Below are positions 40,556-54,800 of a stretch of DNA of 64,000 nucleotides, in pieces. Position numbers and translations under genes: made by a program. The notes beneath the pieces are model-generated. The model made no database searches. It was not told the origin of the DNA and saw nothing but the letters and a program-made list of their open reading frames with translations. This DNA is from Wyeomyia smithii. Lineage: Eukaryota > Arthropoda > Insecta > Diptera > Culicidae. Numbering within the stretch: position 1 is the first letter of the stretch; each line of letters begins with the position of its first letter. The stretch is from assembly GCF_029784165.1 (NCBI RefSeq), contig NC_073694.1:28158506-28222505 (forward strand), in the 5' to 3' direction.

Positions 40556-43500
40556 AATCTGCCCATTTTGGATGATTTTAGGTAAGAAACTGAGTTCTGC
40601 AAAACTTAGTAAAACGATTCCAAACTAATGAATTGTACATACGACTTATTCATAAAGAAACAGTAGGATAGATGTTGGAGTTTTTATTTTTTTACAGTCG
40701 AGAATTTCCATGGAACGTTAAAAGATTTAAATGATTTTCGACTGTTAATACCTTCATAATGCTTCTTTGATTAGTAATAACAGTACAGTAAATCTTTTTA
40801 GTACTGCCGCTCTACGCATAGTTGTCTCTTGTTAATAGGAAACTCCATAGAAACTGGGACAACTCCATAAAGAACGACAGTGTACCTCCCAGACATAGGG
40901 TCCTATTCCATAAGACGAGACGAGTCACGATAATTCCCTAACCAATTTTGCTGTAACAGTAGTCGAGTCGAGTGAAGTTCATAACTGAGTTGTCACCAGT
41001 CAAGCTCCAGTCGACTTTTCTAACTCATTCAACTCAAGCAGTTACAGTTGCTTGTTGAGCAGTAGAAAAGAATATTTTGGTTTTAATTGTTGTGTAATCA
41101 TCATTTTTGGAAAAGATTTCGTCGTATAACGGATGCTGCCTGTTTCGGACTTCTTCGTTCGATGCCGCCTTTTTCGCAACATCACGTACCTACTGATAGT
41201 GAACTTTTACAATTAATCGATTCGATGATCGTTGATCAAACTCCGGGCATGTTGGACCACGTTTACGGTCACATTATTTTTCCCAAATTTGTGGAATGCA
41301 ATACGAACATTTTTGACATTTACTAACTTTTCTTTTGCCAATTTTCTCAGTGACGGTCCTCGCACAGTACACCAGTTGTGCACATATTTTCGCGGAGTAC
41401 CAGTGAACGTAATCGCTTTTTGAAAAGAAACTATGACGAAAGCAGCCATTTCTATGCACAGAAAGTGATTCACGGTTAAAAGGCAGTGTCTTTTCAGTGT
41501 GCCCATATTTTCTGATGCAGTCTTTACTAGATAAGCGTGTAAAGTTATTGCTTAACGCTCATGACTAAAGACGATATGAGATTTTGGGGTCCGATGTAAT
41601 ACGTTTATTACTGCAAATAGTTTTAGTTTGAATAAAATAAATTACAGGGCTCTTTGGGATGCTTTACTGTTTTGAAAACGACAAATTATTCAGATAGTTT
41701 CTGTCTAGGAACTTTTCTCCATTTGCTGGCAGATGGCGCATATACAGTGGGCTGATTTTGGGATGGGAAATTTGATGAAAACTGTTCTCTGATATTAATT
41801 CACTGGTTATAAAAAATCGAAGTAGAAGATACTCGAAAAATTCTAAGCAAATTTGCTCTTCAAGTCCCTAATTTTTTAAAAGGAAAATGTTCACAACGAG
41901 TAAAAGAGAGCATTGCTACCGTTTTATGTTTCAGTGTTTCGGTTCAGTTGGGTTTATTTCCGCATTTTTCATTTAGTTTTACAGCAATATGAGTTCAAAA
42001 CAAAGTACAGAGAATACGGGGGTTGGCTTGCCTTGGCTGGGAACGCCCAAGCTGAGAGTACGGTTAAGTGTTACGGTCTATTGATTGGTTGTTTGTTTTT
42101 TTTTCTTCTACTCCCGATTCGATTCGTTTTGGTTGTTAGTTTCGAGTGTTGATACAATGAATTAATAATGGTGGGTGAGACAAGTCAGGGATTGAATTTT
42201 ATCGTATTTTTTTGCTTAGGAATTAGTGACATCCCATTGTTAGTTTAGTTTCCTACTAGCCGATTCTATTTTTTGTTAATTATCTTTTTTCACAATTTTT
42301 GGTTTCATTATCTAAGCATTCTAGCAGCATTTGATGGGTTGTCTAGTGTTATAGTCCACCAATGCGGTAATAATTGATAGCTATATAATACAGATCCGTT
42401 TTTGTTTGCTAGCCTGGCGGAATCTAAATGTGTCCATCAAAAAATACTTTCATCACTTTTTGTCCCCCCGTTGCCCTGTCCAGCTGGGGACCTGCGTTGG
42501 ATGATTCCGGCAAGCATCAGGGGGGAAGAAAATATCATCTCTCGTTTCGTTTCAATTGATCCTCACATTCGATTTTTATTTTCAGTTTTCGTTTTAAGTC
42601 CTCTCGTGGCGTGTTCTTTTGTCCAACGTGTAAATAATTTTTTGTATGTTGCTTTTTTTAATGTCTTGCAAGTGTTTCTGCTGTGATGATGATGCGTTAT
42701 TGTTCATGATGATTTCTTCTTCCTTTTTTAGGAATGATGACAATGATGAACGGAACTAAACCGGCAGTGTTTTTTTTTGTAGTTTTTTACTCGAAATGTG
42801 TATGAAAAGCTATTGAATTTCGTTAGGTAAGTATTGTGAAAAACATCGTTGCTCGTGGCAAATTTTTGACTGTCTAGACATCCAAAACGAGTGGTCTTGG
42901 TAATTGAATTAGTTTAGTTGTGTGCGGCCAATATTTCTTACAAAAAGCACTTTATATACTAGACGTGATTTGTTTTTTTTTTCTGTTTCAACTATATGGC
43001 TGCTAAGTTCCAATTACTTTATTATACAGATACCTATAGGTAGAGTTTCTCTTTTCATAAAAACATGTAACATTAATTTTAGAGTGTACGTGTGACCTTA
43101 ACTTTAAACTTTTAGTTTGCTTTTTGTTCTTTTGCTGCGACAATCTTTTGCTTATACTCACAAGACACAAGCGAACAGATAAAGAAACCTATACAAGTAC
43201 ACAAACGTGAAAGCTTAGGGTTAGAAACGAGTTTAAATAGGGCAAACGAGAAGATGGGGAAGGAGGCGACCTGTGGTTAAGACAGCCGCTCCAGCCATTT
43301 TAAAAGCACTTGTTTGTATCAAAACAATAGGGTTTTTAAAAAATTTTGTTTTTCTAGTTTTTGGTTTCTTCGCAAAATATAACAAAAAAAGCCGTCCACA
43401 TAATTACGGACAGCACAGTTGTTACATTCTTCCCTCATTCGAAGCATGCCTTTCGCCGTTCCAGTTTTTCGCTCTATCTGTATGTGTGTATAAAAAGCAC

Positions 43501-44102
43501 CCATTGTTTTTTTTTCTTATTACGCCTTTCATTCTGTTTTCTATTTCTAAGCCTACAGCAAGCATTCCTTACTTTCTTATCATCCCATTACTAAATGCAT
43601 CAGCTTACCCTCCCCAGTACAGTGTTAAGTCAACGTTAGAAGCGAAAGCACGATTAGGTTACAAGTTTATATTTAGTTAAAATATTTGAATTTATACAAA
43701 AATTGCATTGATTAGTTGTAACCCAGTGGCAGCGGTGTGCACTTCCAAGACAACAAAAACAAGCGTCCTTGCTGCTGCTGCTAGCGGGTGTAACTTCCCT
43801 TCGTTCAGTAAATTTTAACAGGAGGCAAGCAAAATATAATAGATTTATCATTAGATAGAGATTTTAAAGATAATATTTTCACTAAGACCCTGTGTGGTTT
43901 TGTCGTGTTCGTTCGATTCTTGGTGTGCAATTCAGAAAAGGATCTGAAGCTTACGGAATTATAAAAATTAACATGAATGGATTATCGAAAACTCATGGGG
44001 TAATCGTATAAGAAATGAAAAACAAAATTAAAAAACGAAACTTAGAATTTAATATTATATAAAACACAAAAAAAATAGACAAATGATTTCATAAAGAAAT
44101 TC
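40556..44102. other. Intergenic sequence, no recognised gene
   Basis: About 3.5 kb between the two convergent genes. A 79-codon frame at 41087-41326 (plus) overlaps a 97-codon frame on the other strand; I recognise neither and they look spurious. Few repeats are evident from about 41600 onward, which would fit extended neuroglian 3'UTR, but nothing proves it. Confidence 0.4.
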
Positions 44103-44108
44103 TTTATT
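44103..44108 (-). terminator. Nrg: Candidate distal polyadenylation signal of neuroglian (long isoform)
   Basis: TTTATT on the plus strand, which is AATAAA on the minus strand, about 1.6 kb downstream of the stop at 45716. It would fit the long 3'UTR expected for a neuronal isoform. Other sites cannot be excluded. Confidence 0.35.
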
Positions 44109-45715
44109 ACAAATAAAAGTAAACATTTAGCTTTCTCTTACTAAACAGTTAAAACTAATACAAGGAAATTTCTATTAAAAGAAAGGATTGAATTACAACA
44201 TATTCGTTTCATTTTCCTCGTCCTTCTTTCTTGTTCAGCGGTGTTCTTCATTACCGTGACCAGAAAAAAATGTAATTCTGCATTCGAAATGCGTTTCGGA
44301 AAATAACTGCAGTACTTTTGCATTATATACAGAATATCTCTCTTTCTCACTCTCTCTCTTTCTGAATATAACTTTTTTCTCTTCAAATGTGATAATAAGT
44401 TGTGTGATGCTTATTTATCTTTTTGTTTGATTTTCTCGCGCACAATAGCATAAGTTCTACGCTTACTAGCTCGGAATATTTTTAGTTTTGTGCTCCAAAC
44501 CAGCTCCCTAGTTATGCCAATCGGTTTGTTCAATAGTTTTATAAACGAGTATAAAACTATCAACAACCCATGAAGAACTTAGCCACTTTTAGATCTGCGA
44601 GCGGAGATGAGAGGGGAAAAAACTAGTCGAGAGTGGGGGGTCAAAGTGTGGCTGACGGGTTCTTATTTTCGCGTTTTTTCTTCTTCTGTTTCTTAAGCAC
44701 TTATAACTAGTACGAAATAAGAGATTCTTGCTTACTGGACGAAATTGACTTATAACTTCGCGTACCGCGTAACTGTTTCGCGTCGTTCATTCCCATCGAA
44801 TGTTCCGCTAACAGAAAGTTACAAATAATGAACTATCGAAAAAATAAGTCAACTGAAAAAAAAAAACAATGTTGTGTAATGAAAAAAAAAAAACATTGAT
44901 CTCTCAAATGGGCCGGACTAAGACGAAGAAGGCATTTAACAACTACGACGAAGACGACGACGGTTGATGGTTCTCTCGGTTTCGTTAAATAAAATTAAGC
45001 AGATAAAGATTTTTTTTGTCACGTTTCATTTTAGGTCCCACTCTTTGAGGGGATCATTCGCCGCTTTTTTTCTCTCGTACGATCGCGATCTCTATTATAG
45101 GTAATAGTAGGTCATAATAATTAAAGCACAATAACGGATAATAAAGTGGAATCCAAGCTCAGCTCTGGATGAGCGCATTCTTCGGAGATAAGAGCTGCTG
45201 CTGCTGTTGATAAAATGGAATCAGTTGCAACAATTGCCGCTAGGTGCGCACGGCGCACTAAGCAGAACACTGCACTGCAGCTACCGTAGCTGATGTTGGC
45301 TTGACTAAAACTAAGCGACTGAATTTTTCACTGTTTCTAGAAGGTAAACCGAAAATCTAATTGTTATTCAATGCTACCTACGATGCAGTATGAATTGCGC
45401 CCTGGACTGGATTTTCTTACTAGTAAATCTGCGTCTGAACACATTCGTTTGAGTTGCCAAGAGTGTCATTTGGATTCTACCCACTTAGAGGTTTCGTAAT
45501 CGCTAAAAACTGAATGTATTTTCCGTAACGGAAAGAGTTACACGATAGTTCACAAAGTAAAAAAAAAACAAAGGCGCTGGTTGACGTGTGTCCGCTCCAT
45601 AATCTGGTAGTAGATCATCAGCTTCACCTAGCTCGGCTACCGGTAAACAACAAGCAGTAAAGTCCCGCCGTTGACCAGCGGTGCAATGCGGTATGGTACT
45701 TTGCCGCACTTCTTC
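44109..45715 (-). other. Nrg: Presumed 3'UTR of the neuronal neuroglian isoform
   Basis: About 1.6 kb directly downstream of the long-isoform stop on the minus strand. Composition is balanced, with few transposon traces and no coding frame, unlike the repeat-filled surroundings. The 3'UTR role is inferred from position. Confidence 0.45.
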
Positions 45716-45846
45716 TTAGACGTACGTAGCCATGTTGGCGTTGGCTCCCTGTAGCGAAGGGTTTTGCGGTGTCGACTGGGCACTGACCGGTGGCTTACCG
45801 GGTACGTACTGGCCGATGAAGGAACCATCTTCGGTGAATTGTCCTC
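45716..45846 (-). CDS. Nrg: Neuroglian terminal exon B (neuronal type, Nrg180-like)
   Basis: Acceptor CATTTTAG; encodes GGQFTEDGSFIGQYVPGKPP and, after a Gln/Asn/Pro-rich stretch, ends NMATYV with TAA at 45718-45716. FIGQY is the ankyrin-binding motif; the ATYV end resembles that of the neuronal Drosophila isoform, a PDZ-type ligand. Reaching it requires skipping the exon at 49574-49668 and its poly(A) site. Confidence 0.93.
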
Positions 45847-48800
45847 CTAAAATGAGTGAGACGGGTTTAGTGATTTGATAAATTGAAGTGAAAGGAAAAT
45901 GGAAAGTTTGTTCGAAAAGAGGTACGAAGTTTTTCCTCAAAAAACTAGCCACGGTCTAGCCTATGCTCTTGTTTAAAAATTGGGCATACGACATGAAAAT
46001 TAAAATATATATGAAACCTAGCTTCAAAACTTGATCACTATTTAATAAATGAAAGAAACCGGTATTACTAGTTATTTCGATAAGAATTTTCAATTATGGT
46101 GGAACCTTTGGGCTCTATGATTGTTTTGTTTGTTCTCTAGTTCGAATACTATATTTGATTTTTTTTTTAGGTTTTTATTTTAATTGACCTCTCAACATTT
46201 TTTTTTTCGTTCTGACCTTTTTTGTTGTTTTCAACGATTGTCAAACAGCTTTATCCAATGATCTTTTTCCAGTTTCATTACTTGGTATTTTTTATTTGTT
46301 TTAATTCATTTTCATGAAACGTTCATTTTTATGTTTTTTTTTCAATATTTATTTGCAATTTATTAATGATTTGTCTCTTTTTGTACTTATTCAAAATTTT
46401 AATTTTTGGTTAGCTTCGGAGCTGCTTGATTTTTGAATCGGAAGATTTTTTCAAATATATGTGTCTTTCGTTTTTATATGAAAAGATTTTTGAAAAAAAT
46501 GGACTTTTTTAGATAATTAATTGTTAATTTTTCTTTTTACTTGGGAAAAATTTTTTTTTAGAGCGTATATTCAATTTCCGAAAGACCAAATTATTATCCA
46601 CAACATTGCCGAAGACGTCACACCGATTAAACAAACTGTTTTAACCGTAAAAATATTTGTAATCATCAATACCTTCCCAAAATAGCATTTTTCAGTAGCC
46701 TTTCAAAAATGAGTCGTGTTCCAAAAAATTAATCTAACAGCACAAAATGGCATCTTCTGTCTAAAGAAACGTCTATGCAAAGATTCAGCAAAAACAAAAA
46801 TGGTCGATTAAATTGGTTGCCCGTTTTTTTGTGAAATTGCTCTAAACTTTAATTATTCTCTGAGTGTTCTTCGCATACTATCATTTTATTTTTTTTTATT
46901 ATTTTCTTTACTTGTTTATTTTTTAATACATTCCCAATTTTGCCCCGTTTTATATGGTGAACTGTTTTGAGTCACCGAAAAATTGAACTTATTTTTTTTA
47001 ATTCCCTTAAAAACTTTTTTTCTATATTTTGTAAAGTTTTTGTTCAGTTTTAAAAAATATGCAATTGAATTATTAATAATTTTTCATTATATAGTATTAT
47101 AATAATAATAATAGTCATGTAAATCTAATAGTTTTAGTTTATAGGATATTTTTATTATTCCGTTAATTTTATGTTGTTTTCTTCAACTTTTTATTATTAT
47201 TGTTTTGAGAACGATAACTGTCACAAATTTTTTAAATGTGTGTGTGACGCCAAAACAGAAAATGATCCCAAATTGAGCTCAGAATCGCCAAAAACGCCTT
47301 CTAAAGGCCAGAAAACGCCAAAAAAGGAAAATAATCCCAAATTGAGCTCAGAATCGTCAAAAACGCCTTCTAAAGGCCAGAAAACGCCGGAAAAGGATAT
47401 GATCTCATATTGAGCTCAGAATCGCCAAAAACGTCTTCTAAAGGCCAGAAAACGCCGGAAAAGAAAATGATCCCAAATTAAGCTCAGAATCGCCAAAAAC
47501 GTCTTCTAAATACCAGAAAACGCCAAAACAGAAAATGATCCCAAATTGAGCTCAGAATCGCCAAAAACGTCTTCTAAAGGCCAGAAAACGCCGAAAAAGA
47601 CAATGATCCCAAATTGAGCTCAGAATCGCCAAAAACGTCTTCTAAATACCAGAAAACGCCAAAGAGAAAATGATCCCAAATTGAGCTCAGAATCGCCAAA
47701 AACGCCTTCTAAAGACCAGAAAACGCCAAAACAGAACATGATCCAAAATTGAGCACAGAATCGTCAAAAACGTCTTCTAAAAGCCAGAAAACGCTGAAAA
47801 AGAAAATGATCCCAAATTGAGCTCAGAATCGCCAAAAACTCCTTCTAAAGGCCAGAAAACGCCGGAAAAGAAAATGATCCCAAATTGAGCTCAGAATCGC
47901 CAAAAACGTCTTCTAAAGGCCAGAAAACGCCAAGAAAATAAAATGATCCCAAATTGAGCTCAGAATCGGCAAAAACGCCTTCTAAAGGCCAGAAAACGCC
48001 GAAAAAAGAAATGATCCCAAATTGAGCTCAGAATCGCCAAAAACGCCTTCTAAAGGTCAGAAAACGCCAAAAAAGAAAATCATCCCAAATTGAGCTCAGA
48101 ATCGCCAAAAACGTCTTCTAAAGGCCAGAAAACGCCAAAAAAACAAATGAACTCAAATTGAGCTCGGAATCGCCAAAAACGCCTTCTAAAGGCCAGAAAA
48201 CGCCGAAAAAGGAAATGATCCCAAATTGAACTCAGAATCGCCAAAAATGAAAATGATCCCAAATTGAGCTTAGAATCGCCAAAAACGTCTTCTAAAGGCC
48301 AGAAAACGCCAAAAAAGAAAATGATCCAAAATTGAGCTCAGAATCGCCAAAATCCCCTTACATTTCTTCAATTTTATTTTCACAATTCCGTGATTTATTC
48401 TTGTTTATTGGTTGATCGATTTTCACGAATATTTTTTTCATTTTTTTTTTGTATATTGTTCCACAGTTGACAATGACGAACAACATTGTTATCCAGTTTT
48501 TAACTTTAAGTTTTAAACAGTTTTTCAATGCTTTAAATTTTTTCAAATTTAAATTCATAATATGATACCAAATGTTGTCGGATTTAAATCATTGAAAAAA
48601 GCAAGAATAAAGTAAATTTCAGCCCCTTATCGGAGACTTTTTTAACATACTTCTTCCGTAAACCATATCTCTAAGTAAAATGTGAAGTTTTTTAAATATT
48701 ACCTAGCACAATCAGCTAGGTTTTTTCGACTGTCATTATTTTACATATTTTTTCAACTTGTAAGCATTTCCTGAGCTTGTGCTTTCTTTCTGCTTTTTTT

Positions 48801-51800
48801 AGGTTTTTGGTTTACCCTTGGTTAATAGTTTTATATGGATATTTTAACACTAATTAAAAAAAATTAGAACATAAAAAAAAATTACAAATAACGGTTTATT
48901 CAACCCTCAAGATATAAGTAAAACTTCGTACCTATTCCCGCAAAGGTGAAGGGTAAATCAAGTGAAAATAGGGCTTGTAGGAGAATAAAAAATAAAACTC
49001 ATAAATACCTGAATAAACTTAAAAATAAAGCTGCTTGTCACGTTTCGAAACTGGACGGCTCTCTAAACACTGCTTCTATGTCATCTCACTGCCAGACAGC
49101 AAGCTCACATCACGTCAAACTCTTTTTTTTTGTGTTCACCAAAAAATAAATAACAGACACGAAATCGCCACTTGTTGAAAGGAAACCAATGATGAAAACA
49201 AATATTCATCTCTTGCTTTAGTTGAATTGTTTTTTGTTTGTTTGATTATCGCTCCTATGAAGTAGATGTAAAAATACTCAAAAAAATTTATCCTAAATAC
49301 ATTTCTGGCTAGTGTTTTGATTCCATTTCAACGATACACTTCATCTAGCAACGGTGCTTTTAAACTTCCCTAACTTATATAATCTGTTTTGTGTTTTTTT
49401 CGAGCACGGTATATTCCAACTCTCAAATACCGTTGTTTGATTGTCCAAAAATTAAAAAAAAAAAACCATAACATTCATTCGAGTCCGCATGGCTCTCCTA
49501 GCTACGAGAATGTTGCTGTTGTTTGTTTGTTTGTTAGAAACCTATCCGACTAATTCCTATATACTACAACCTACTAAACCAGTGTCGCGAACGCTTGTGA
49601 GCTGCTGTCCGCGTTCTTGCCCTTACGGCCGTATTGTCCGATGAAGGAACCATCCTCATTCATACCTTCTACAAAAGCAAACGAGACAAAAAAGAGAACA
49701 GAACACAAACGAAAAGAAAAAAAAAAACAATAGAGAAACATAATTTAGAAACAAGCCTGCTGAATAAGGCGCGATAACGTTCACTAATTGCTGGTTGTTA
49801 AAATTTTTCCACAAATCCGTCCGTTCTTTTTTTATATCAGCAATCGACGCACGTTACAGCGAAAATAAAGCACTTAAAGCTAGCTTAGAACTAAAAGTGT
49901 AACTGAAGTTTAGTCATTCGACAAAAAAGGGGGTGGAAAAGAACAACAAAAGAAGAGCGCTGAAGTTTAATTTTCGTGTGTTTAAACATTAGGAAAAGCA
50001 GGAAAAATACGCAAAAAACGGACGCCAAAACACTCTTCAATCATTGCTGCTATTCTAAAGAAAGAGAGATAAACAAAACACAAGAAAAAGGAGCAGTTGG
50101 GTTTCGGGGATAAAAGCTGGCTGCGCTGGATAACCAAACATTTGCCTATAAACTAATGTAAATAAAGAAGGAAAACAAATCTCATAACGAGGATTTCACT
50201 TGTACAGTTATATACTAGAGACGTATCCTGACACGGAAAAATTCCGTTGGATGACTGTGTGGAAGGAATACGGGATAAGGAGGACGTTGGTTGTTTTGAT
50301 TGACGAGTTGTTGGACGGGGGTCATTTACCTGTATCACCTTCACCATATTCCGCCATGGAATCAGTATCACTTTCCGGTGCGACTTTTTGCGAGCTCAGT
50401 GACTGTCGACCCTGGCTTTTATTGTCCAAGCTGTAATCACGTAAAACACTAAACTCTTTTTTGTATCCTTTGTCCGGACGGAGCCGCTCGTGGCTATTGC
50501 TTTCGAGGCCGAAATCAAAATTAAAGATAAAACCAAAAATAAAACGAAACCCCTCGTCGGGTGTTCCCCGTCACCGTTTGCTAATATTTGATTTTTTTTT
50601 GTTCTAGTGGCTCGTCCGGATTTAAGTTATAATATTTGTTTAGTATTTGTAAAATAACAGGGGGATGACTTGTTTCGAAAATGAGACGCGACGCGGGAGA
50701 ATTTGGGCCTTTGTGTAAAAGTCCGACAGGGGGAAAGTAATGTGTTTGTGGAGCGGTGCCTTTTCAACTTCTAGAGAAACATCGAAGGTATGGGGTGGTG
50801 ATTGTAATTATTTACAGTTGACTAAATGTGTGGGCAAAAACTGGTGATTTGATTTTACTTGATTGAAGAAGGAGGTTGTAAAAACAACTAACGAGAGACA
50901 CGTATTATTTACACTATGACTTCAACATTGTCGACCCTTTCTTTGATGAGGCACAACATTAACTACTTATAACTTGTTATTATTATTATTATTTGTTACG
51001 AATGCGAACCAAATTAATTGCTTGTGTGCTTCAAAAGAATATGTTTGCTTCTCTAGTAAAACGTCTGTCCAACCGAAAGTGATAATATATGCCATAACGG
51101 AAGTTTGTTTGCATAATAATCATTACACAATTAAGTAACCCCGCAACCAATAGATAAAGGTTTGTTACTGCCCTCCTGGAAGTTACGTGACTGTTAAAAT
51201 TGATTCCATGCAATGAAAATATTATTCACCCTTGACAAACACAACATACTAGGGGTTCCGGGAAACTGAAAGATGAGTGCTAATTGTTCATAAATGGTTA
51301 TGGGCGAATCGAAACCTGACACTTAAAATTTAGATCCAAATTCTAATCCGATCCTGAATTCTGCATCGAGTCTTATTTGATTTCACATAAAATTCAATTC
51401 TATATTATAAATCTGCAATTCAGTCCCTCATAATTCAATCCCTACTCTAATCTTAGATTTTAATACAATTTCATAACAAATTTGCACATCTAAACTTGGA
51501 GTTGAGTTCTAAACAATTTCATATCAAATTTCGAATAAGTTACAACCGTCACCGCAAAAAAAAAAATTCTTTCGAAATGTCTCCAGCGATTGACCATGAA
51601 CAATAAACACTACATCACAAAAAAAAACTACGTTCCCAGAGAAAAGAAAGTGCCAGTACACCAGAGAAAGGGTCACCATGTGGAAGGCTTGTTGTCTCAG
51701 GTAGGGAGCTCCACAAATACCCGCATATAAATTAGGCCTGCAGTTGAGGGGGGTAATTAGAGATAAGAGAAAGCTTATGAGCGAGAGAGAGAGAGGGAGA

Positions 51801-54800
51801 TGATATAATCTATACATATCTATTATGCAGCGATACAGAGAGACAGGAGATGAACGGTAGAACGATAGACGGGGGAACACACTAAGAGGGTGGCATGGAA
51901 AACAATAGCATGGACCGGAATGAATGTAAGTGTGAATATATGTAATGCAAGTTTTTTGGTGTTATCCAATGATATTCGGGTGTTTAAATATGTATGAATC
52001 TACCTCTTACCCGACCAGAGCTAGCTGACTGGTCTACGATACCTACGGTATGATAATGGAATTAGCTAAGAAATTTGGACTTCATTAACAGATGGGACAC
52101 AAAATGAGGTTTGGGACCGAAACAGCCTATATAATTAATGGCTAATAATTGATTATGGTTATGATCATACTCAACGGGACGGGACGTGGGACGGTACACA
52201 ATCAACAGTCCAATTAAGGCTACAAATGGAACGGAAGTGGTAATTTAGAGCTGGGAGGTGGGTAAGGTAAGGCTCGATTGTTTGGATAGTGGCAAAACCG
52301 AAACGAAACTAACCATACTTAGCCTTCGTAGGGAAATGAATGCTGGCGTGCAATATTTACTCGTGCTGACTGTTGAATTGACCTTTACCGGAAAGCTTAC
52401 CCATTTCCTGTGGCAGTGCTTAGATTTTAACAAGAGAGGGTTATGGCAGTGGCGAGTTAATCTACGCTAACGCAAACGCAAGTGGAAAAAGGGTAGCTCA
52501 TTTTCACTGCTGATGGTTAAAGGTTTAAATGGGAATTGAAAGGACAGGTGCACTGCAGTTGCTAGAAGGACAAGGTTAGGACAACGCACTCACACTGTCA
52601 CACGTTTTATACAATCGAACAAAAATGCGGGGTGGGTGTATTATGCTGTATAAAATGTTAGTGAAATGTTACTTAGACTTGAACATCTGAAGGTCGAACT
52701 GGAATTAACGTGCAACTCTAGCATGATATTATCAGTTCAACCTTCCTGAAGTTCATTCCAACTTTCAAGCGATTAGTAATAGAAACAGTCAAGGCACTGC
52801 TTTTGAACACTTGTACAGGGCGAAAAAGGGAGAGCGGGATAATATTGCGCGCGTTGTTTGTTTTTTATCCAAAGGGGTGAAAAGGTGAGCATGCGGCAAC
52901 AATTTCGCTACTTACGGCTGGGAGTACTCGGGGAACCCGCCCTCTTCTGTGTAATCGTTCCGTCCGTTCGCAAGTTCCCGGTCGTGCACATCGTATTTAC
53001 CACCTCGGTTTCGTTTGATAATGCAAATGATTATGAGCAGAAGAATTAGGAAGGCAATCGCAAGCATCATTCCAATGAACCAACCAGCCGTGGCCACATT
53101 CTCGTTGGGAACTTTGATAGGCCCCTCTACAAAAAAAAAAAAAAAACAATCAATGGTACACGAAAACCAGAAGAATTTCTTTTTTACCAATTCCGTAAGT
53201 GTCAACCTCCTGTGAGAGAGACTCCGTCTGGTATTCGCCGTCGACGGACACCACGCGGAACTCGTAATTGCTGTCCGGATCCAATCCGTGAACAGTGTGG
53301 TGATTCTCGTACAGCACGGGTTCCGTCATGAGCCACTGGCTTTCGCCCTTGATTCGGTACTTGATGAAGAAATGCGAACCAGGTTTGCCTTCCAGATTAG
53401 GTTGCCAGATGACCTTGATGTCGGCACGGCCATTATCGTTTGGCTGTCGCTCCCACGCGAAGTAAGGCTGATCGGGCGGTATCGCGATTCCACTGGCAGT
53501 CTTCTGTTCGATATAGTAGCTAGAAAAAAGTGGACATTTCTCAGTAAAAATTCATACCAAACAAAAAATTCAACTCACTCTTGTCCCTCTCCTGCTTTGG
53601 TGGTTCCAACCACGTGCACTCGATACTTTGTGTTCTGTTTCAGTTTGCCCAGTTTTGCTTCCGTCACCCGTGGGTCTTGTATGTGCGGTTCACGTTCCAT
53701 TCTGGGTCCAAACGAGGTTCCCTTGACCTCTTCGTAGTAGATTTTGTAGCCGGTTAGTTTACCGTTCGGCTGCAGAGGTTTCTTCCATTTCAACAGGAAA
53801 GCGGATGACCCTAGTGGTATGGCATCTAACGATTGGATCGTGTTTGGTACACCTTCCGGTGTATCGAAGGAGAGTGTTGTGCTCGAGGGACCATTGAAGC
53901 GTCCGTTGTACGCCAGAATGCGGGCGTAGTTCGTGGAATCGGGGACAAAGTCTGTGACTAGAGCTTGCTTCGAGTCGGACGTTACGAGAACCTCACGGAG
54001 GTTTTCTTCACCATCGGAATCGGTCCACGTTTGAATTTTGTAACCTTTGAAGTGTCCTCGGACGCTCTCTTCGGTCACTGGATTCCAGCTCAGGATGGCA
54101 GATGTGGGAGCAGTTACTTGGATGAGAGTAAAATTGGTTGGTGCTTCGAGCGGTCTATCCTCTCCGGAATAACCAATAACTTCTCGAGCGGCAACGTTTG
54201 CTTCGCCGAGTTCGTTAATCGCCAGTACCTTGATTCGATAACGCTGGAACGTTGGCTGATCGCGCACGAATAACTCCGCTTGTCGCCAGTCGAAGATGTC
54301 TTCCGTGTTCCAATTGTCTACCCCAGTGTCGAGCTGCCAGTAGACTCGATACTGGAATCTGGGCGCGTTATGTTCGATTTCGGACATCGGAGTCCATTTG
54401 ATGAGCAGATTGTTGGGTTCTGTACCTTGACCTTCAACGTTGTCTGGGTTTTTATAGGGAACACTAGGTTGGGTTGTGCACACATCGCTATGTCCTGAAG
54501 GCAACGATGGTCCTACCTTGTTGATAGCTATCACGCGGAATGTGTAGTTCGCCCATGGACTCATGTCAACGCTGTAGGTGAAATCGGTAGCCGGCACATC
54601 TTTAGTAGAGATTTCCCAACTGTCCGGTGCAAATGAGGTGTTGTATTCGATAGTGTAATGCAAAATCGGAGAACGGTTATCACCATTCGGTTTCCACGTG
54701 ATCGTGGCGACTGCCTGGTGGCAATCGATTCCCATCAGGGAAGGACTATTCGGTCGATCGTATACGGTCAGAGTAGCATTAGCCATTACTTCGTCCAGAT

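Larger units (their letters stand above)
45847..49573 (-). other. Nrg: Intron specific to the long isoform; also holds the short-isoform 3'UTR
   Basis: 3.7 kb between the two alternative terminal exons. From the minus-strand side it begins with the 3'UTR of the short isoform, then a 17-unit minisatellite (47249-48355), then AT-rich DNA (45850-47240). No additional exon was seen. Confidence 0.7.

Noticed and set aside
41087..41326. 79-codon frame (plus) and overlapping 97-codon frame (minus)
   Set aside because: Neither protein is recognisable; both are short and mutually overlapping in intergenic DNA.
47171..47413. Lys/Ser/Pro-rich 80-residue protein over the first minisatellite units
   Set aside because: The unit is mostly 68 bp, so the frame is lost in the third unit; it is a by-product of the repeat.
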